Positions 1-8,300 of a stretch of DNA of 64,000 nucleotides are shown here, piece by piece. The notes under the pieces were generated by a model. That model ran no database searches, was not told where the DNA came from, and saw only the letters and a list, made by a program, of their open reading frames with translations. A program made the translations under genes and the position numbers. This stretch comes from Streptomyces sp. TS71-3. Its GTDB lineage: Bacteria; Actinomycetota; Actinomycetes; Streptomycetales; Streptomycetaceae. How positions within the stretch are numbered: position 1 is the first letter of the stretch; the number at the start of each line of letters is the position of its first letter. Where the stretch lies: NCBI RefSeq assembly GCF_018327685.1, contig NZ_BNEL01000001.1:3100001-3164000 (forward strand), given 5' to 3'.

Positions 1-2
1 GG

Positions 3-1556
3 AGGCTGGCCCGCCGCCGGCCGCGCCTGTTGCCGTTGCCGCTCGCGGTGCTCTGCCTCGCCTCGCTGGCGGTGTGCGTGGCCGTCACCGAGAAATCGCC
101 GTCCTGGGCCTATTTCGGTTCGCACGCCCGCCTCTGGGAACTCGGCGCCGGCTCCCTCCTCGTGTTCTTCGCCGACCGCATCGGCCGGCTGCCCGGGGGG
201 CTCAGGGCGGCCCTGTCGTGGACGGGGCTCGGGGGCATCCTGCTCGCGGGGCTCACGTTCGACAACGCGACACCCTTTCCCGGATACCACGCGCTCCTGC
301 CGGTTCTCGGGACGCTCCTCGTGCTGGCCGGAGGCTGCCGTTCCACGCGGTTCGGCGCGGAACTGCTGCTCGGCAGGCGGCCGGTGACCTGGGTGGGCGG
401 AGTCTCCTACAGCTGGTACCTGTGGCACTGGCCGCTGCTGGTCGTCATGCCCGCCGCGCTGGACAGGCCCCTGACGGCCCGGTTCGGACTCGCGCTCTGC
501 GCGGTCGCGCTGCTGCTGGCGTGGCTGACGTTGCGGTTCGTGGAGAACCCCATGCGCTACCACACGGCGTTCAAGAGACGGCCGCGGCGCGCGCTGGCGC
601 TGGGCCTCACCCTCACGACCGGTGGCGTGGTGGTCGCGCTGGTCGCCGCCGACTTCCCGCCCTCCATCAGCTCCGGAAAGTCCGCTCCGGTCCTCAGCGC
701 GGAACTCGCGGACGCCGAGGACCCCGTGGCCCGTCTCGGCGAGTTCCTGGCGGCACCCGCCACCGCCGTGCCGAAGAACCTGACACCGGCGCTCACCGAG
801 GTGAAGGCCACGGAGTCCGAGATCTACCGGGACGGGTGCCACGTGGACTACCAGAGCACGCAGGTGCGCCCCTGCGTCTACGGCGACCCCTCCGCGAAGC
901 GGACCGTGGTGCTCTTCGGCGACTCCCACGCGGCCCAGTGGTTTCCCGGCCTGAACCTGCTGGCACGGGAGAGGCACTGGAGACTCGTCTCGCTGACGAA
1001 GGCGTCCTGCAAGGTGGCCGACGTGACCATCACGGTGCAGGGCAAGCCCTACTCCTCGTGCGACACATGGCGGGACAAGGCGCTGGACCGGATCGCCGAG
1101 ATGCATCCCTCGCTGGTCATCGCGTCCTCGTCCGACGCGGGCGACCCCTCGCACCCGTCCGGCGACCTGGCCGCGCAGTGGACCGACGGTTTCGCGCACA
1201 CGTTCCGGCGCCTGAACGCCGGCGCCGACCGGGTGGTCGCCCTGTTGGACACGCCCTGGCCCCACGGTGACGCCGTGGACTGCGCGGGCGAGCACCCCTT
1301 GGGGCTGGACGCCTGCGCGTCCGACGTACGCCGCGCGGTCAAGGACCCCCGGAAGGCGACGGAGATCCGTGCCGCGGCCCGGCGGACCGGAGTGTCGGTG
1401 ATCGACCCCGTGCCCTGGCTGTGCGCGCCCGGGGGGAACTGCCCGGCGGTGGTGGGAAACACCCTCGTCTACCGCGACGACAGCCACATGTCCGAGGCGT
1501 ACTCCGAGGCCCTGGCGCCTGTCCTGGACAAGGCGCTCGCGTCGGCGGGCCGTTAG
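3..1556 (+). CDS. Acyltransferase, OafA/YrhL type with C-terminal SGNH domain (5' partial)
   Basis: The reading frame is open from base 3 and continues off the left edge, so the N-terminal part of the membrane acyltransferase domain is missing. The visible first ~190 residues are hydrophobic segments separated by Arg-rich loops, as in the multi-pass acyltransferase-3 family that moves acyl groups onto sugars or cell-surface polymers across the membrane. After about residue 195 the protein becomes extracytoplasmic: it has VLFGDSHAAQW (the SGNH GDSH block with the nucleophilic Ser) and, near the C-terminus, DDSHMS, the DxxH block supplying the catalytic Asp/His. This two-domain form is typical of surface O-acetyltransferases. 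The acceptor cannot be read from the sequence. The gene ends in a strong hairpin shared with the convergent neighbour. Confidence 0.85.
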   Translation, partial: RLARRRPRLLPLPLAVLCLASLAVCVAVTEKSPSWAYFGSHARLWELGAGSLLVFFADRIGRLPGGLRAALSWTGLGGILLAGLTFDNATPFPGYHALLPVLGTLLVLAGGCRSTRFGAELLLGRRPVTWVGGVSYSWYLWHWPLLVVMPAALDRPLTARFGLALCAVALLLAWLTLRFVENPMRYHTAFKRRPRRALALGLTLTTGGVVVALVAADFPPSISSGKSAPVLSAELADAEDPVARLGEFLAAPATAVPKNLTPALTEVKATESEIYRDGCHVDYQSTQVRPCVYGDPSAKRTVVLFGDSHAAQWFPGLNLLARERHWRLVSLTKASCKVADVTITVQGKPYSSCDTWRDKALDRIAEMHPSLVIASSSDAGDPSHPSGDLAAQWTDGFAHTFRRLNAGADRVVALLDTPWPHGDAVDCAGEHPLGLDACASDVRRAVKDPRKATEIRAAARRTGVSVIDPVPWLCAPGGNCPAVVGNTLVYRDDSHMSEAYSEALAPVLDKALASAGR

Positions 1557-1597
1557 GGAGGCACCCGTGCCGGCGGCCCGCCGGGGAGGGCGTTCGC

Positions 1598-1638
1598 GCC
1601 GTCCGGTGCGTCCGCGACCCGCGGACGCACCGGACGGC
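1598..1638. terminator. Bidirectional hairpin terminator
   Basis: A perfect 19-bp stem (1598-1616 with 1620-1638) and a 3-nt loop lie between two convergent genes whose stops are at 1556 and 1670. There is no U-tract, which is common for Streptomyces terminators. Confidence 0.8.
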
Positions 1639-1669
1639 AGGGGGTAAGGCAGGCGGAGTCGGGTGCCCG

Positions 1670-2824
1670 TCAGGGCAGCGCCAGGGCGATCACCTGGGTG
1701 ACCTCGTCCGAGGAGAAGTTGTCGTCGCTGACGAGGACGAGGGTCCGCTCACCGGTGGCGAGTCGCGGCCCCCATGTCATGCCCTCGACGTTGTCCACCG
1801 TGGACAGCGGGAGGTCGTCCAGGTCGACGAGCAGTTGCTTGCCCATCGGCCGGAGGGCGGCGGCCGACGCCAGCGAATCCCGGTTCTGGATCCGGGTGGC
1901 GCCCCGCGTGGTGGCGTCGAAGATCCGGATCCTGAAACCGGAGCCGGGCACGTACGTCCGCTCCATGACCAGGTACCGGTTCGCGTCACCCGGATACGCC
2001 AGGATCGAGGGGATCCCGGTGTCGGGGCTCCACGGGCTGTCCGGGTCGGGCTCGGCGAACAGCGGCTCCAGCGGGTAGGCGAACTGGCCCAGGACCGCGC
2101 CGGTGCGGCTCTGCTGCGTGACGCGGGCCAGCGAGCCGTGCTCGGTGGTGGACTCCGGGCCGTCCTGGAGCAGCGGTCCCTCGACCGCGCTGGTCAGCCG
2201 CGAGCCGTCCGGACTGAACGTGATCGCTTCCAGCGCCAGGTTCCGGCGCGGGCCGCGGTCGCCGGTGGTGATCCGGTAGTCCTCCGGCAGGGGCAGCGTG
2301 CCCATGTACTCGCCCTGGCGCCCGGCGACCTGGATGGAGGGCTGGATCACCGGATCCGGCGCGTCCTTGGTCTTCGGCCGGTTGCCCTCCTGGCTCCACC
2401 AGTAGCGGCAGGTCGCCGGGTCGACGCGGATGTCCTCGGGGTCGATCGCCTTGCCGTCGTTCAGCGTGGGCGGCGGGTACGTGGTCCCGTCCGGCTGCCG
2501 CAGCGCGTGCGTGCCGGTGAACCGGACGCCGTGCACGCCGTCGCCGTCGACGTCGATCCGCGCGGTGTAGAACCGCGCCGGCTGCTGGTACGAGCGGTCG
2601 TCGCTGATCAGTGCGTACTCGCCGGTGCAGGGGTCAAGGTCGATACCGGACAGGCCGCCCACGGTCGTCCCCTCGAAGGAGAGCCTGTGGGGCACGATCG
2701 ACTCCCCGAGGAAGCGGACCGGAACGGTCTGGGCGTTCGCAGGCACACCCGCGAACGCGGCGGTCAGGGTCGCGGAGAGCACCGCCACCAGGGAGACCAC
2801 CGTGCGTGATGGAGAAAGGCGCAT
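1670..2824 (-). CDS. Secreted esterase-like phytase-family beta-propeller protein
   Basis: 384 residues. The chosen ATG gives MRLSPSRTVV followed by a hydrophobic stretch and an Ala-x-Ala-type site (VPANAQ), a classical Sec signal peptide; longer upstream readings lose this. The mature part has the pattern of the esterase-like phytase family (PF13449): GGLSGIDLDP near the start, YALISDDR, FSPDGSRL and a C-terminal VEGMTWGP repeat of the propeller. Such proteins are secreted six-bladed propellers whose activity is mostly untested, so phosphoesterase activity is inferred from the family only. It is transcribed divergently from the MarR gene and convergently to the acyltransferase. Confidence 0.8.
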   Translation of the reverse strand: MRLSPSRTVVSLVAVLSATLTAAFAGVPANAQTVPVRFLGESIVPHRLSFEGTTVGGLSGIDLDPCTGEYALISDDRSYQQPARFYTARIDVDGDGVHGVRFTGTHALRQPDGTTYPPPTLNDGKAIDPEDIRVDPATCRYWWSQEGNRPKTKDAPDPVIQPSIQVAGRQGEYMGTLPLPEDYRITTGDRGPRRNLALEAITFSPDGSRLTSAVEGPLLQDGPESTTEHGSLARVTQQSRTGAVLGQFAYPLEPLFAEPDPDSPWSPDTGIPSILAYPGDANRYLVMERTYVPGSGFRIRIFDATTRGATRIQNRDSLASAAALRPMGKQLLVDLDDLPLSTVDNVEGMTWGPRLATGERTLVLVSDDNFSSDEVTQVIALALP

Positions 2825-3069
2825 GCGGGGAACTCTTCCGAAGGCCCCCCGCGCGCGCAGTCGCCCGATCGGGTACTCGGCCGGCGCGTGCCGGCACCTT
2901 GTCCGCGCAGGTCGGGGCGTTCGCTCCGGCTGGAGTCGCGATGCGGGTCCTCGCTGACCGGTGGGGCCTTCGTCGATCGGTGAGGTCTTCGCTGGCCGAT
3001 GAGGTCTTCGCCGACCGGTGGAGCCCCAGCGGCCCCTGGGGTCACCGAGCACCTGTGAGGCCGATGATA

Positions 3070-3098
3070 TTGCTTCACGGTACACGTAGATGCATAAT
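3070..3098 (+). promoter_or_regulatory. Sigma-70-like promoter of the MarR gene
   Basis: TTGCTT (3070-3075) and CATAAT (3093-3098) are separated by 17 nt, an unusually good housekeeping promoter for this GC-rich sequence. The ATG at 3105 lies 7 nt after the -10 box, so the transcript would be leaderless. Confidence 0.6.
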
Positions 3099-3110
3099 GG
3101 GCCTATGCAT
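3090..3110. promoter_or_regulatory. Inverted-repeat operator over the MarR -10 region
   Basis: ATGCATA (3090-3096) and TATGCAT (3104-3110) are perfect 7-bp arms around a 7-nt spacer. They overlap the -10 box and the transcription start, the classic position for MarR autorepression. Confidence 0.6.
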
Positions 3111-3554
3111 AAGCGGGTTATGGATATCAAGGTGTCGCAGGAAGAGCTGATCGCCGCCGTGGAGCAGGTGGTCCGCTTCGTGCGCCAGAGCGCCACGGTC
3201 GGCGGCCTGAGCACGGCGGCCTCCAGCGCGCTGAACCGCCTGGGCCGCGAGGGTCCGCAGCGCCTGACCGAGCTGGCCCGCGCCGAGGGCGTCTCCCAGC
3301 CGAACATGACGCAACTCGTCACGCGCCTGGAGCGCGCGGGCCTGGTCGCGCGCGGTGCCGACAGCACCGACGGCCGGGGCGTGCTGGTGGAGGTGACCGA
3401 GACGGGTCTTGAGGTGGCCCGGCAGCGGCGCGCCGAACGGGCGGAGGCCCTCCAGCGGATCGTCGAGGAGCTGACCTGGCCGGAGCAGGACGCGGTGAGG
3501 ATCGCGCTCCCGGCCCTCGCCCGCGTGATCCAGGACCAGCAGGCGCGCTCCTGA
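3105..3554 (+). CDS. MarR family transcriptional regulator
   Basis: 149 residues, the usual MarR length. The winged helix-turn-helix is visible as RLTELARAEGVSQPNMTQL followed by RLERAGLVARGADSTDGRG, the recognition helix and wing. I prefer ATG 3105 because it sits 7 nt after the predicted -10 box, giving a leaderless mRNA; ATG 3090 would lie upstream of the predicted transcription start, and ATG 3120 has no Shine-Dalgarno sequence. An inverted repeat overlies the promoter, so it probably represses itself. The next gene downstream (3680) encodes an MFS-stress protein fusion and is its likely partner and target. The ligand is unknown. Confidence 0.85.
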   Translation: MHKRVMDIKVSQEELIAAVEQVVRFVRQSATVGGLSTAASSALNRLGREGPQRLTELARAEGVSQPNMTQLVTRLERAGLVARGADSTDGRGVLVEVTETGLEVARQRRAERAEALQRIVEELTWPEQDAVRIALPALARVIQDQQARS

Positions 3555-3679
3555 CCTGCCTCCTGCCCGCCCCGGGGCCTTCCCCTCAGGGTCCCCAGGG
3601 CCCCCCAGAGCGCCCCCGGGAGGGCTCCTCCCTCTTCCTGCTTTCCCCTCGTTCGCACCACCATCGGAGAGAACCGCGC

Positions 3680-5401
3680 ATGAGTGCACCGCACGAGAAG
3701 GCCCCCAGCCCCTTCAAGCAGCCGAAGGCCGTCTGGGCCGTGGCGTTCGCCTGTGTCATCTCGTTCATGGGCATCGGCCTGGTCGACCCGATCCTGCCGG
3801 CCCTGGCCAACAGCCTGCACGCCACGCCGAGCCAGGTCTCGCTGCTGTTCAGCAGCTACCTGATCGTGACCGCGGTCGCCATGCTGATCGTCGGCTGGGT
3901 CTCCAGCCGCATCGGCGCCAAGCGCACCCTGGTCATAGGCCTGGCCGTCATCGTCGTCTTCGCCGCGCTCGCCGGCACCAGCGGCTCCATCAACGGCATC
4001 GTCGGCTTCCGGGCCGGCTGGGGACTGGGCAACGCCCTGTTCATCGCCACGTCCCTGGCCGTCATCGTCGCCTCCGCCAGCGGCGGCTTCGCCGGGGCGA
4101 TCATCCTGTACGAGACGGCGCTCGGCCTCGGCATCGCGGTGGGCCCGCTCCTCGGCGGCGAGCTGGGCAGCATCAGCTGGCGCGGCCCCTTCTTCGGCGT
4201 GGCCGTCCTCATGGCCATCGCCCTGGCCGCCACGATCGCCTTCGTCCCCTCCCTGCCCAGGCCGGCGCGCCCCACCTCACCCCTCGCGCCGCTCAAGGCG
4301 CTGCGCCACCGCGGCCTGCTGACCATGGGCATCATGGCCCTGCTCTACAACTGGGGCTTCTTCACCATGCTCGGCTACGCCCCGTACCCGATGGACCTGG
4401 ACGCCCACAAGCTCGGGCTGGTCTTCACCGGCTGGGGGCTGCTGGTCGCGGTGTTCAGCGTCTTCGTCGCCCCGCGCGTGCAGGCCCGTTACGGCACCGC
4501 GCCCGTCCTCTACGCCAACCTGCTCTGCCTCGGCATCGTGATGGCCGCCATCGCGGCCGGCGTCGGCTCCCCGGCCGTGGTGATCGTGGCGGTCATCGTC
4601 AGCGGTGCCTTCATCGGCATCAACAACACCCTCACCACGCAGGCCGTCATGCTCGTCTCCCCGGTCGAGCGGCCCGTGGCGTCCTCCGCCTACGGTTTCG
4701 TGCGCTTCATCGGCGGCGGCCTGGCCCCGTATGTCGCCGGCAAGCTCGCCGACGCCACCGACCTGAGCGTCCCCTTCTACCTCGGCGCCGCCACCTTCCT
4801 CCTGGCCATCCCCGTCCTGGCCAGCGGCCACCGGCTGCTCGGCAGGGCCGAACGGCAGGCCGACGAGGGCGAGCCCGTCGGTCCCACCCTCACGCAGGTC
4901 GGCACCCCGGCGCCCGCCGGCCGGCCCCCGCTGATCGTGGCCGTCGCCGCCTATGACGACGCCGCCGCCGTCGTCGACGCCGCGGCCCTGCTCGCCCGTG
5001 ACGCCGGAAGCCCCCTGGAGGTGGTCCACGTCCACCAGACCGCCGTGGTCGAGGAGCAGGCCGTCGACACCGAGACCTTCGACCAGGCCCGCGCCGCCGT
5101 CGCCGCCCACCTGGGCCGGCTCACCGCCCGCGGCATCACCGCCACCGGCCAGATACTGGGCAGCGTCGGCGACCATGCCGCCGCCGGCCGCGCCCTCGCC
5201 CAGCACGCCGCCGACGTCCAGGCCGCGACCGTCGCCATAGGCCGCTCCCCGCGGGGCCCCTTCGCGCAGTTCACCGACGGCAGCTTCACGACGGCACTCG
5301 CCCACGCGGCCCCCGGCACCGTCGTCCTCGTCGACCCGGACACCGAGCCCCGGCCCCTGACGGCGGCCACCCTGGCGCAGTTCCAGGACGGCTCGGCCTG
5401 A
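3680..5401 (+). CDS. MFS transporter fused to a universal stress protein (UspA-like) domain
   Basis: 573 residues. Residues ~18-390 form a 12-helix major facilitator of the drug-exporter type: IGLVDPILPALA in helix 1, VGWVSSRIGAKRTL as the helix 2-3 motif A, and LGLGIAVGPLLGG as the helix 5 motif C typical of antiporters. A linker follows, and residues ~412-555 are soluble (LIVAVAAYDD at the start, AATVAIGRSPRG and GTVVLVDPD near the end), matching the alpha/beta fold and the ATP-loop region of universal stress proteins. MFS proteins normally end after helix 12, so the fusion is notable. An ATG preceded by a purine-rich site starts the gene 125 nt after the MarR gene. Substrate unknown; export controlled by the MarR protein is inferred. 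Confidence 0.85.
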   Translation: MSAPHEKAPSPFKQPKAVWAVAFACVISFMGIGLVDPILPALANSLHATPSQVSLLFSSYLIVTAVAMLIVGWVSSRIGAKRTLVIGLAVIVVFAALAGTSGSINGIVGFRAGWGLGNALFIATSLAVIVASASGGFAGAIILYETALGLGIAVGPLLGGELGSISWRGPFFGVAVLMAIALAATIAFVPSLPRPARPTSPLAPLKALRHRGLLTMGIMALLYNWGFFTMLGYAPYPMDLDAHKLGLVFTGWGLLVAVFSVFVAPRVQARYGTAPVLYANLLCLGIVMAAIAAGVGSPAVVIVAVIVSGAFIGINNTLTTQAVMLVSPVERPVASSAYGFVRFIGGGLAPYVAGKLADATDLSVPFYLGAATFLLAIPVLASGHRLLGRAERQADEGEPVGPTLTQVGTPAPAGRPPLIVAVAAYDDAAAVVDAAALLARDAGSPLEVVHVHQTAVVEEQAVDTETFDQARAAVAAHLGRLTARGITATGQILGSVGDHAAAGRALAQHAADVQAATVAIGRSPRGPFAQFTDGSFTTALAHAAPGTVVLVDPDTEPRPLTAATLAQFQDGSA

Positions 5402-5404
5402 GCT

Positions 5405-5428
5405 GGTGCCGGTGCCGGTGCCGGTGCC
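5405..5428 (+). repeat. Four tandem GGTGCC hexamers
   Basis: Four exact copies of a 6-bp unit begin just after the stop of the MFS-Usp gene. A second simple run of GGGCC-type units follows at about 5488-5510 in the same intergenic region. No function is evident; probable slippage-prone sequence. Confidence 0.7.
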
Positions 5429-5588
5429 GGAGGAGTGTTCGGCTACCTGGCGTCGCGTGCATCGCGCAGGCGGACCCGGTCCCCGGCCCGAGCCGGGCCG
5501 GGCCGGGCCGGGCGCCTGATCGAGCCGCCCATGCCGGATCCACCTAATCTGGGCGTATCGGGCCGATAATCCCCAGAAAGGGGCTGTC

Positions 5589-6383
5589 GTGGACCTCAAG
5601 CTCAACGACAAGGTCGCCGTCGTCACCGGAGCGAGCAAGGGCATGGGGCTCGCCATCGCCGAGGCGTTCGCCCGTGAAGGCGTACACGTCGTCGCCGGCA
5701 GCCGGAGCACCCCTCCCGAGCTGGAAGCGCTGCGGGAGAAGTACGGCCTGACGTCGGTCTCGGTCGACCTGTCCACCTCGGAGGGGCCCGACGAGCTCGT
5801 CCGGCACGCGGTGGACCAGTACGGCAGGCTCGACATCCTCGTCAACACGCTGGGTGCCGGAAGGCAGCGTTCGAGCTTCCTGGACGTCGACGACGCGGAG
5901 TGGCAGCGGATCATCAACATGAACCTCTTCAGCGCCGTCCGGACCACCCGTGCGGCGCTTCCCCGCATGCTGGACGCGGGCGAAGGGTGCGTCGTCAACC
6001 TCAACTCGATCAACGCGCACCTGCCCTACGTCATGGTCGTGGACTACTCCGCCGCCAAGGCCGCCCTCGGCAGCCTGACCAAGTCGCTGTCCGAGGAGTT
6101 CGCGCCGAGGGGCATCCGGGTCAACGCGATCTCCCCGGGGCCCGTCCGCACGCCCTTCTGGACCGCACCCGGCGGCTTCGCCGAGCTCACGGCGGCCCAG
6201 GCCGGCACCACCCCGCAGGAGGCCATCGACGTGGTCGTGCCGAAGAGCATGGGCATCTCCACCGGGCGGGTCACCGAACCCCACGAGGTCGCCGACCTGG
6301 CCCTCTTCCTCGCCTCCCCGCTCGCCGGCAACATCACGGGAGCCGAGTTCATCATCGACGGAGGCCAGGCCAAGATGATGTGA
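5589..6383 (+). CDS. SDR family NAD(P)-dependent oxidoreductase
   Basis: 264 residues, a classical short-chain dehydrogenase. The cofactor loop TGASKGMG is at residues 13-20, a variant NTLGAG replaces the usual NNAG at ~86, and the catalytic Ser140, Tyr153 and Lys157 (YSAAK) are all present. The C-terminal FIIDGGQ is typical of FabG-like members. GTG 5589 is preceded by GAAAGGGG at good spacing. The neighbours give no pathway, so the substrate (an alcohol or ketone) is not predictable. A hairpin closes the unit. Confidence 0.9.
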   Translation: MDLKLNDKVAVVTGASKGMGLAIAEAFAREGVHVVAGSRSTPPELEALREKYGLTSVSVDLSTSEGPDELVRHAVDQYGRLDILVNTLGAGRQRSSFLDVDDAEWQRIINMNLFSAVRTTRAALPRMLDAGEGCVVNLNSINAHLPYVMVVDYSAAKAALGSLTKSLSEEFAPRGIRVNAISPGPVRTPFWTAPGGFAELTAAQAGTTPQEAIDVVVPKSMGISTGRVTEPHEVADLALFLASPLAGNITGAEFIIDGGQAKMM

Positions 6384-6384
6384 T

Positions 6385-6413
6385 CCGCGGGGCCGCGCCC
6401 GCGCACCCCGCGG
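6385..6413. terminator. Hairpin terminator after the SDR gene
   Basis: CCGCGGGG (6385-6392) pairs with CCCCGCGG (6406-6413) directly after the stop codon at 6383. It also lies beyond the end of the convergent gene at 6484. Confidence 0.65.
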
Positions 6414-6483
6414 TTTCACATTCAGTACAGGATGCTCATTCCATCGGCAGGGAATCAGGGCGGAATCGGGGCGAGCGCATTTC

Positions 6484-6933
6484 TCAGAGGTGCCGCATCC
6501 GCGCCGCTATGCCGTGTCCGGCGCCCAGGTAGATCAGGGCGGGCAGCCCGTAATTGAGAAGGACCCGAAGCTGCTCTGTGTCCATGGTGAAAATATCCTG
6601 TGACCACCCGGCCAGCCAGTCCGCCACGCCCTTCACGAACTGCACGAAGACATTGGCCTGATTGGCGTCGAACATGTAGAGCACGATCCACAGGACCAGG
6701 AACGCGGCGGCGACGTCGGCGATCGAGTGGATGATCAGCGCGGTGCGCCGGACGCCGGAGCCGTCGCGCGGCCGGCGGGCGCGGCCGGCGGGCTCGTAGT
6801 CGGGGCTCGGAGCCTGGTAGGGGGGCGGTGCGGGCTGGTAGCCAGGGCCGGAGGACTGGTAGCCGGGGCCGGAGGACCGGTAGCCGTGGCCCGGAGGCTC
6901 CTGGCGGTAGGGAAAGGGATCGGTGTCGGTCAT
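6484..6933 (-). CDS. Small membrane protein with Pro/Tyr-rich N-terminus
   Basis: 149 residues, not assignable to a named family. The first ~60 residues are cytosolic low complexity with repeated SSGPGYQ units and PPPYQ motifs. These are followed by a hydrophobic helix (IADVAAAFLVLWIVLYMF) and, near the C-terminus, a second weaker one (VLLNYGLPALIYLGAG). The amphipathic segment between them carries VKGVADWLAGW. This architecture is common in small Streptomyces membrane proteins of unknown role. The start ATG is preceded by GGGACAGTA. Convergent to the SDR gene. Confidence 0.7.
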   Translation of the reverse strand: MTDTDPFPYRQEPPGHGYRSSGPGYQSSGPGYQPAPPPYQAPSPDYEPAGRARRPRDGSGVRRTALIIHSIADVAAAFLVLWIVLYMFDANQANVFVQFVKGVADWLAGWSQDIFTMDTEQLRVLLNYGLPALIYLGAGHGIAARMRHL

Positions 6934-7469
6934 TACTGTCCCAATCTGGCGCTGAACGCGCCCTCGTTGAATGGACCGCGGTCGGCGCAGGTCCGTCCCC
7001 GCACGGGACCATTTCCCGCGCTGACCGCGGGAGCCGGGTATTCCCTCCTGACTGCGCCGCCCGATGGGAATTCGTTACATGGTCGCCACCGCGCCGCCCT
7101 TCAGTCGCAACGCACCTGTTCGGATCGGGTGGAAGAAGTGTGACCGGACGACGAACCCGCGCAATATGCGTACGCACTTCTGGTTGTCCTGCTGGGTGAA
7201 TTGGCGATACGTCAGAAATAGCCGCCACATCCGGTGAACCGCGACGGTTTCCGACGCACACCCGCTGCTCCGCCCACCCGGCTGCTCCACCACCCCGCGA
7301 CCCCCGCCACCCTCGCGACCCCCTCCGCCCCGGCCGTCCCGCTGCCTCGCCGGCCGCACGCATGTACGGTCCCGCCTGCGGCCTTGCGTGCGCGGGGAGT
7401 TGGCGCCACCGTGGTCGGGGTCGGGCCGGCACGCCGACCGGCCCGCTCCGTTCGGTGACGGGAGTCAGC
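6934..7469. other. Intergenic region, AT-richer centre
   Basis: No convincing gene. It must hold the divergent promoters of the small membrane protein and the alpha/beta hydrolase. The stretch around 7040-7240 is clearly poorer in GC than its surroundings and contains the 10-bp palindrome TGCGTACGCA (7167-7176), a possible operator. A 51-codon minus-strand frame (7075-7230) lacks a ribosome-binding site and is not called. Confidence 0.5.
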
Positions 7470-8300
7470 GTGAGCGCGTTTCCTGTTCTGCCCCATGGAC
7501 TGCACGGCGACGGCCCCCACAAGGTGATCGCGGTGCACGGCTGGCTGGCCGACCGCTCCGCGTACGACCCGGTGCTGAAGGACCTCGACCTCGACGCGTT
7601 CCAGTACGCGGTGGTGGACCTGCGGGGGTACGGCGAGGCCCGGGAGGCGGGCGGCGCGTACACCACGGCCGAGGGCGCCGAGGACCTTCTCGCGCTGGCC
7701 GACGGGCTCGGCTGGGACCGGTTCTCGCTGGTGGGCCACTCGATGGGCGGCAGCGTCGTGCAGCGGGCGGTGGCCCTCGCGCCCGGGCGGGTGCGCAGGA
7801 TCGTCGGGGTCTCGCCGGTCCCCGCGTCCGGCCTGCCCCTGCCGCCCGAGCAGTGGCTGCTCTTCTCCTCGGCGGCGAGCAGGCCCGAGAACCGGCGCGC
7901 CATCCTCGACATCACCACCGGCGGGCGATGCCCCTCGGCCTGGCTGGACCGCATGGTGCGCCGCTCGCTCGAACGCGTCGACGCGAAGGCGTTCCGGGCC
8001 TGGCTCGACTCCTGGGCGGGCGAGGACTTCCACGACCGGATCGAGGGCTCGCCCGTGCCCGCCCTGGCGCTCGTGGGCGCGCTGGACCCGGCGCTGACGG
8101 CCGAGGTGCAGCGCTCCACCTGGATGCGCTGGTTCCCGCGCGGCGAACTGGTGGAGCTGCCCGCGTGCGGCCACTACGCGATGGACGAGGCCCCGCTCGA
8201 CCTGATCCGCGTGATGGAGGACTTCCTGAGGGCCGACGGGCAGGGCGACGGGCACGGTGACGAGCAGGGTGGCGGGCAGGGCGGCAGGGCGGCCGCGTGA
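7470..8300 (+). CDS. Alpha/beta hydrolase
   Basis: 276 residues. The nucleophile elbow GHSMGG (residues 89-94, Ser91), the oxyanion region [11 protein letters not shown] at ~19, an acid in VGALDP and the late His in [10 protein letters not shown] complete the hydrolase triad. GTG 7470 follows GGAG by 5 nt; a longer reading to 7362 adds an implausible Arg/Gly-rich tail. The C-terminus carries a Gly/Asp/Gln-rich tail ([16 protein letters not shown]). The stop overlaps the start of the following P450 by 4 nt (GTGA), so the two are translationally coupled and probably act on the same molecule. Esterase, lactonase or epoxide hydrolase cannot be distinguished. Confidence 0.85.
   Translation: MSAFPVLPHGLHGDGPHKVIAVHGWLADRSAYDPVLKDLDLDAFQYAVVDLRGYGEAREAGGAYTTAEGAEDLLALADGLGWDRFSLVGHSMGGSVVQRAVALAPGRVRRIVGVSPVPASGLPLPPEQWLLFSSAASRPENRRAILDITTGGRCPSAWLDRMVRRSLERVDAKAFRAWLDSWAGEDFHDRIEGSPVPALALVGALDPALTAEVQRSTWMRWFPRGELVELPACGHYAMDEAPLDLIRVMEDFLRADGQGDGHGDEQGGGQGGRAAA

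Noticed and set aside
1670..3820. Single 716-codon minus-strand gene
   Set aside because: The part upstream of 2824 is antisense to the MarR gene and loses the signal peptide; the real start is at 2824.
7075..7230. 51-codon minus-strand gene
   Set aside because: No ribosome-binding site, unusual codon use and no recognisable family; treated as AT-richer regulatory DNA.
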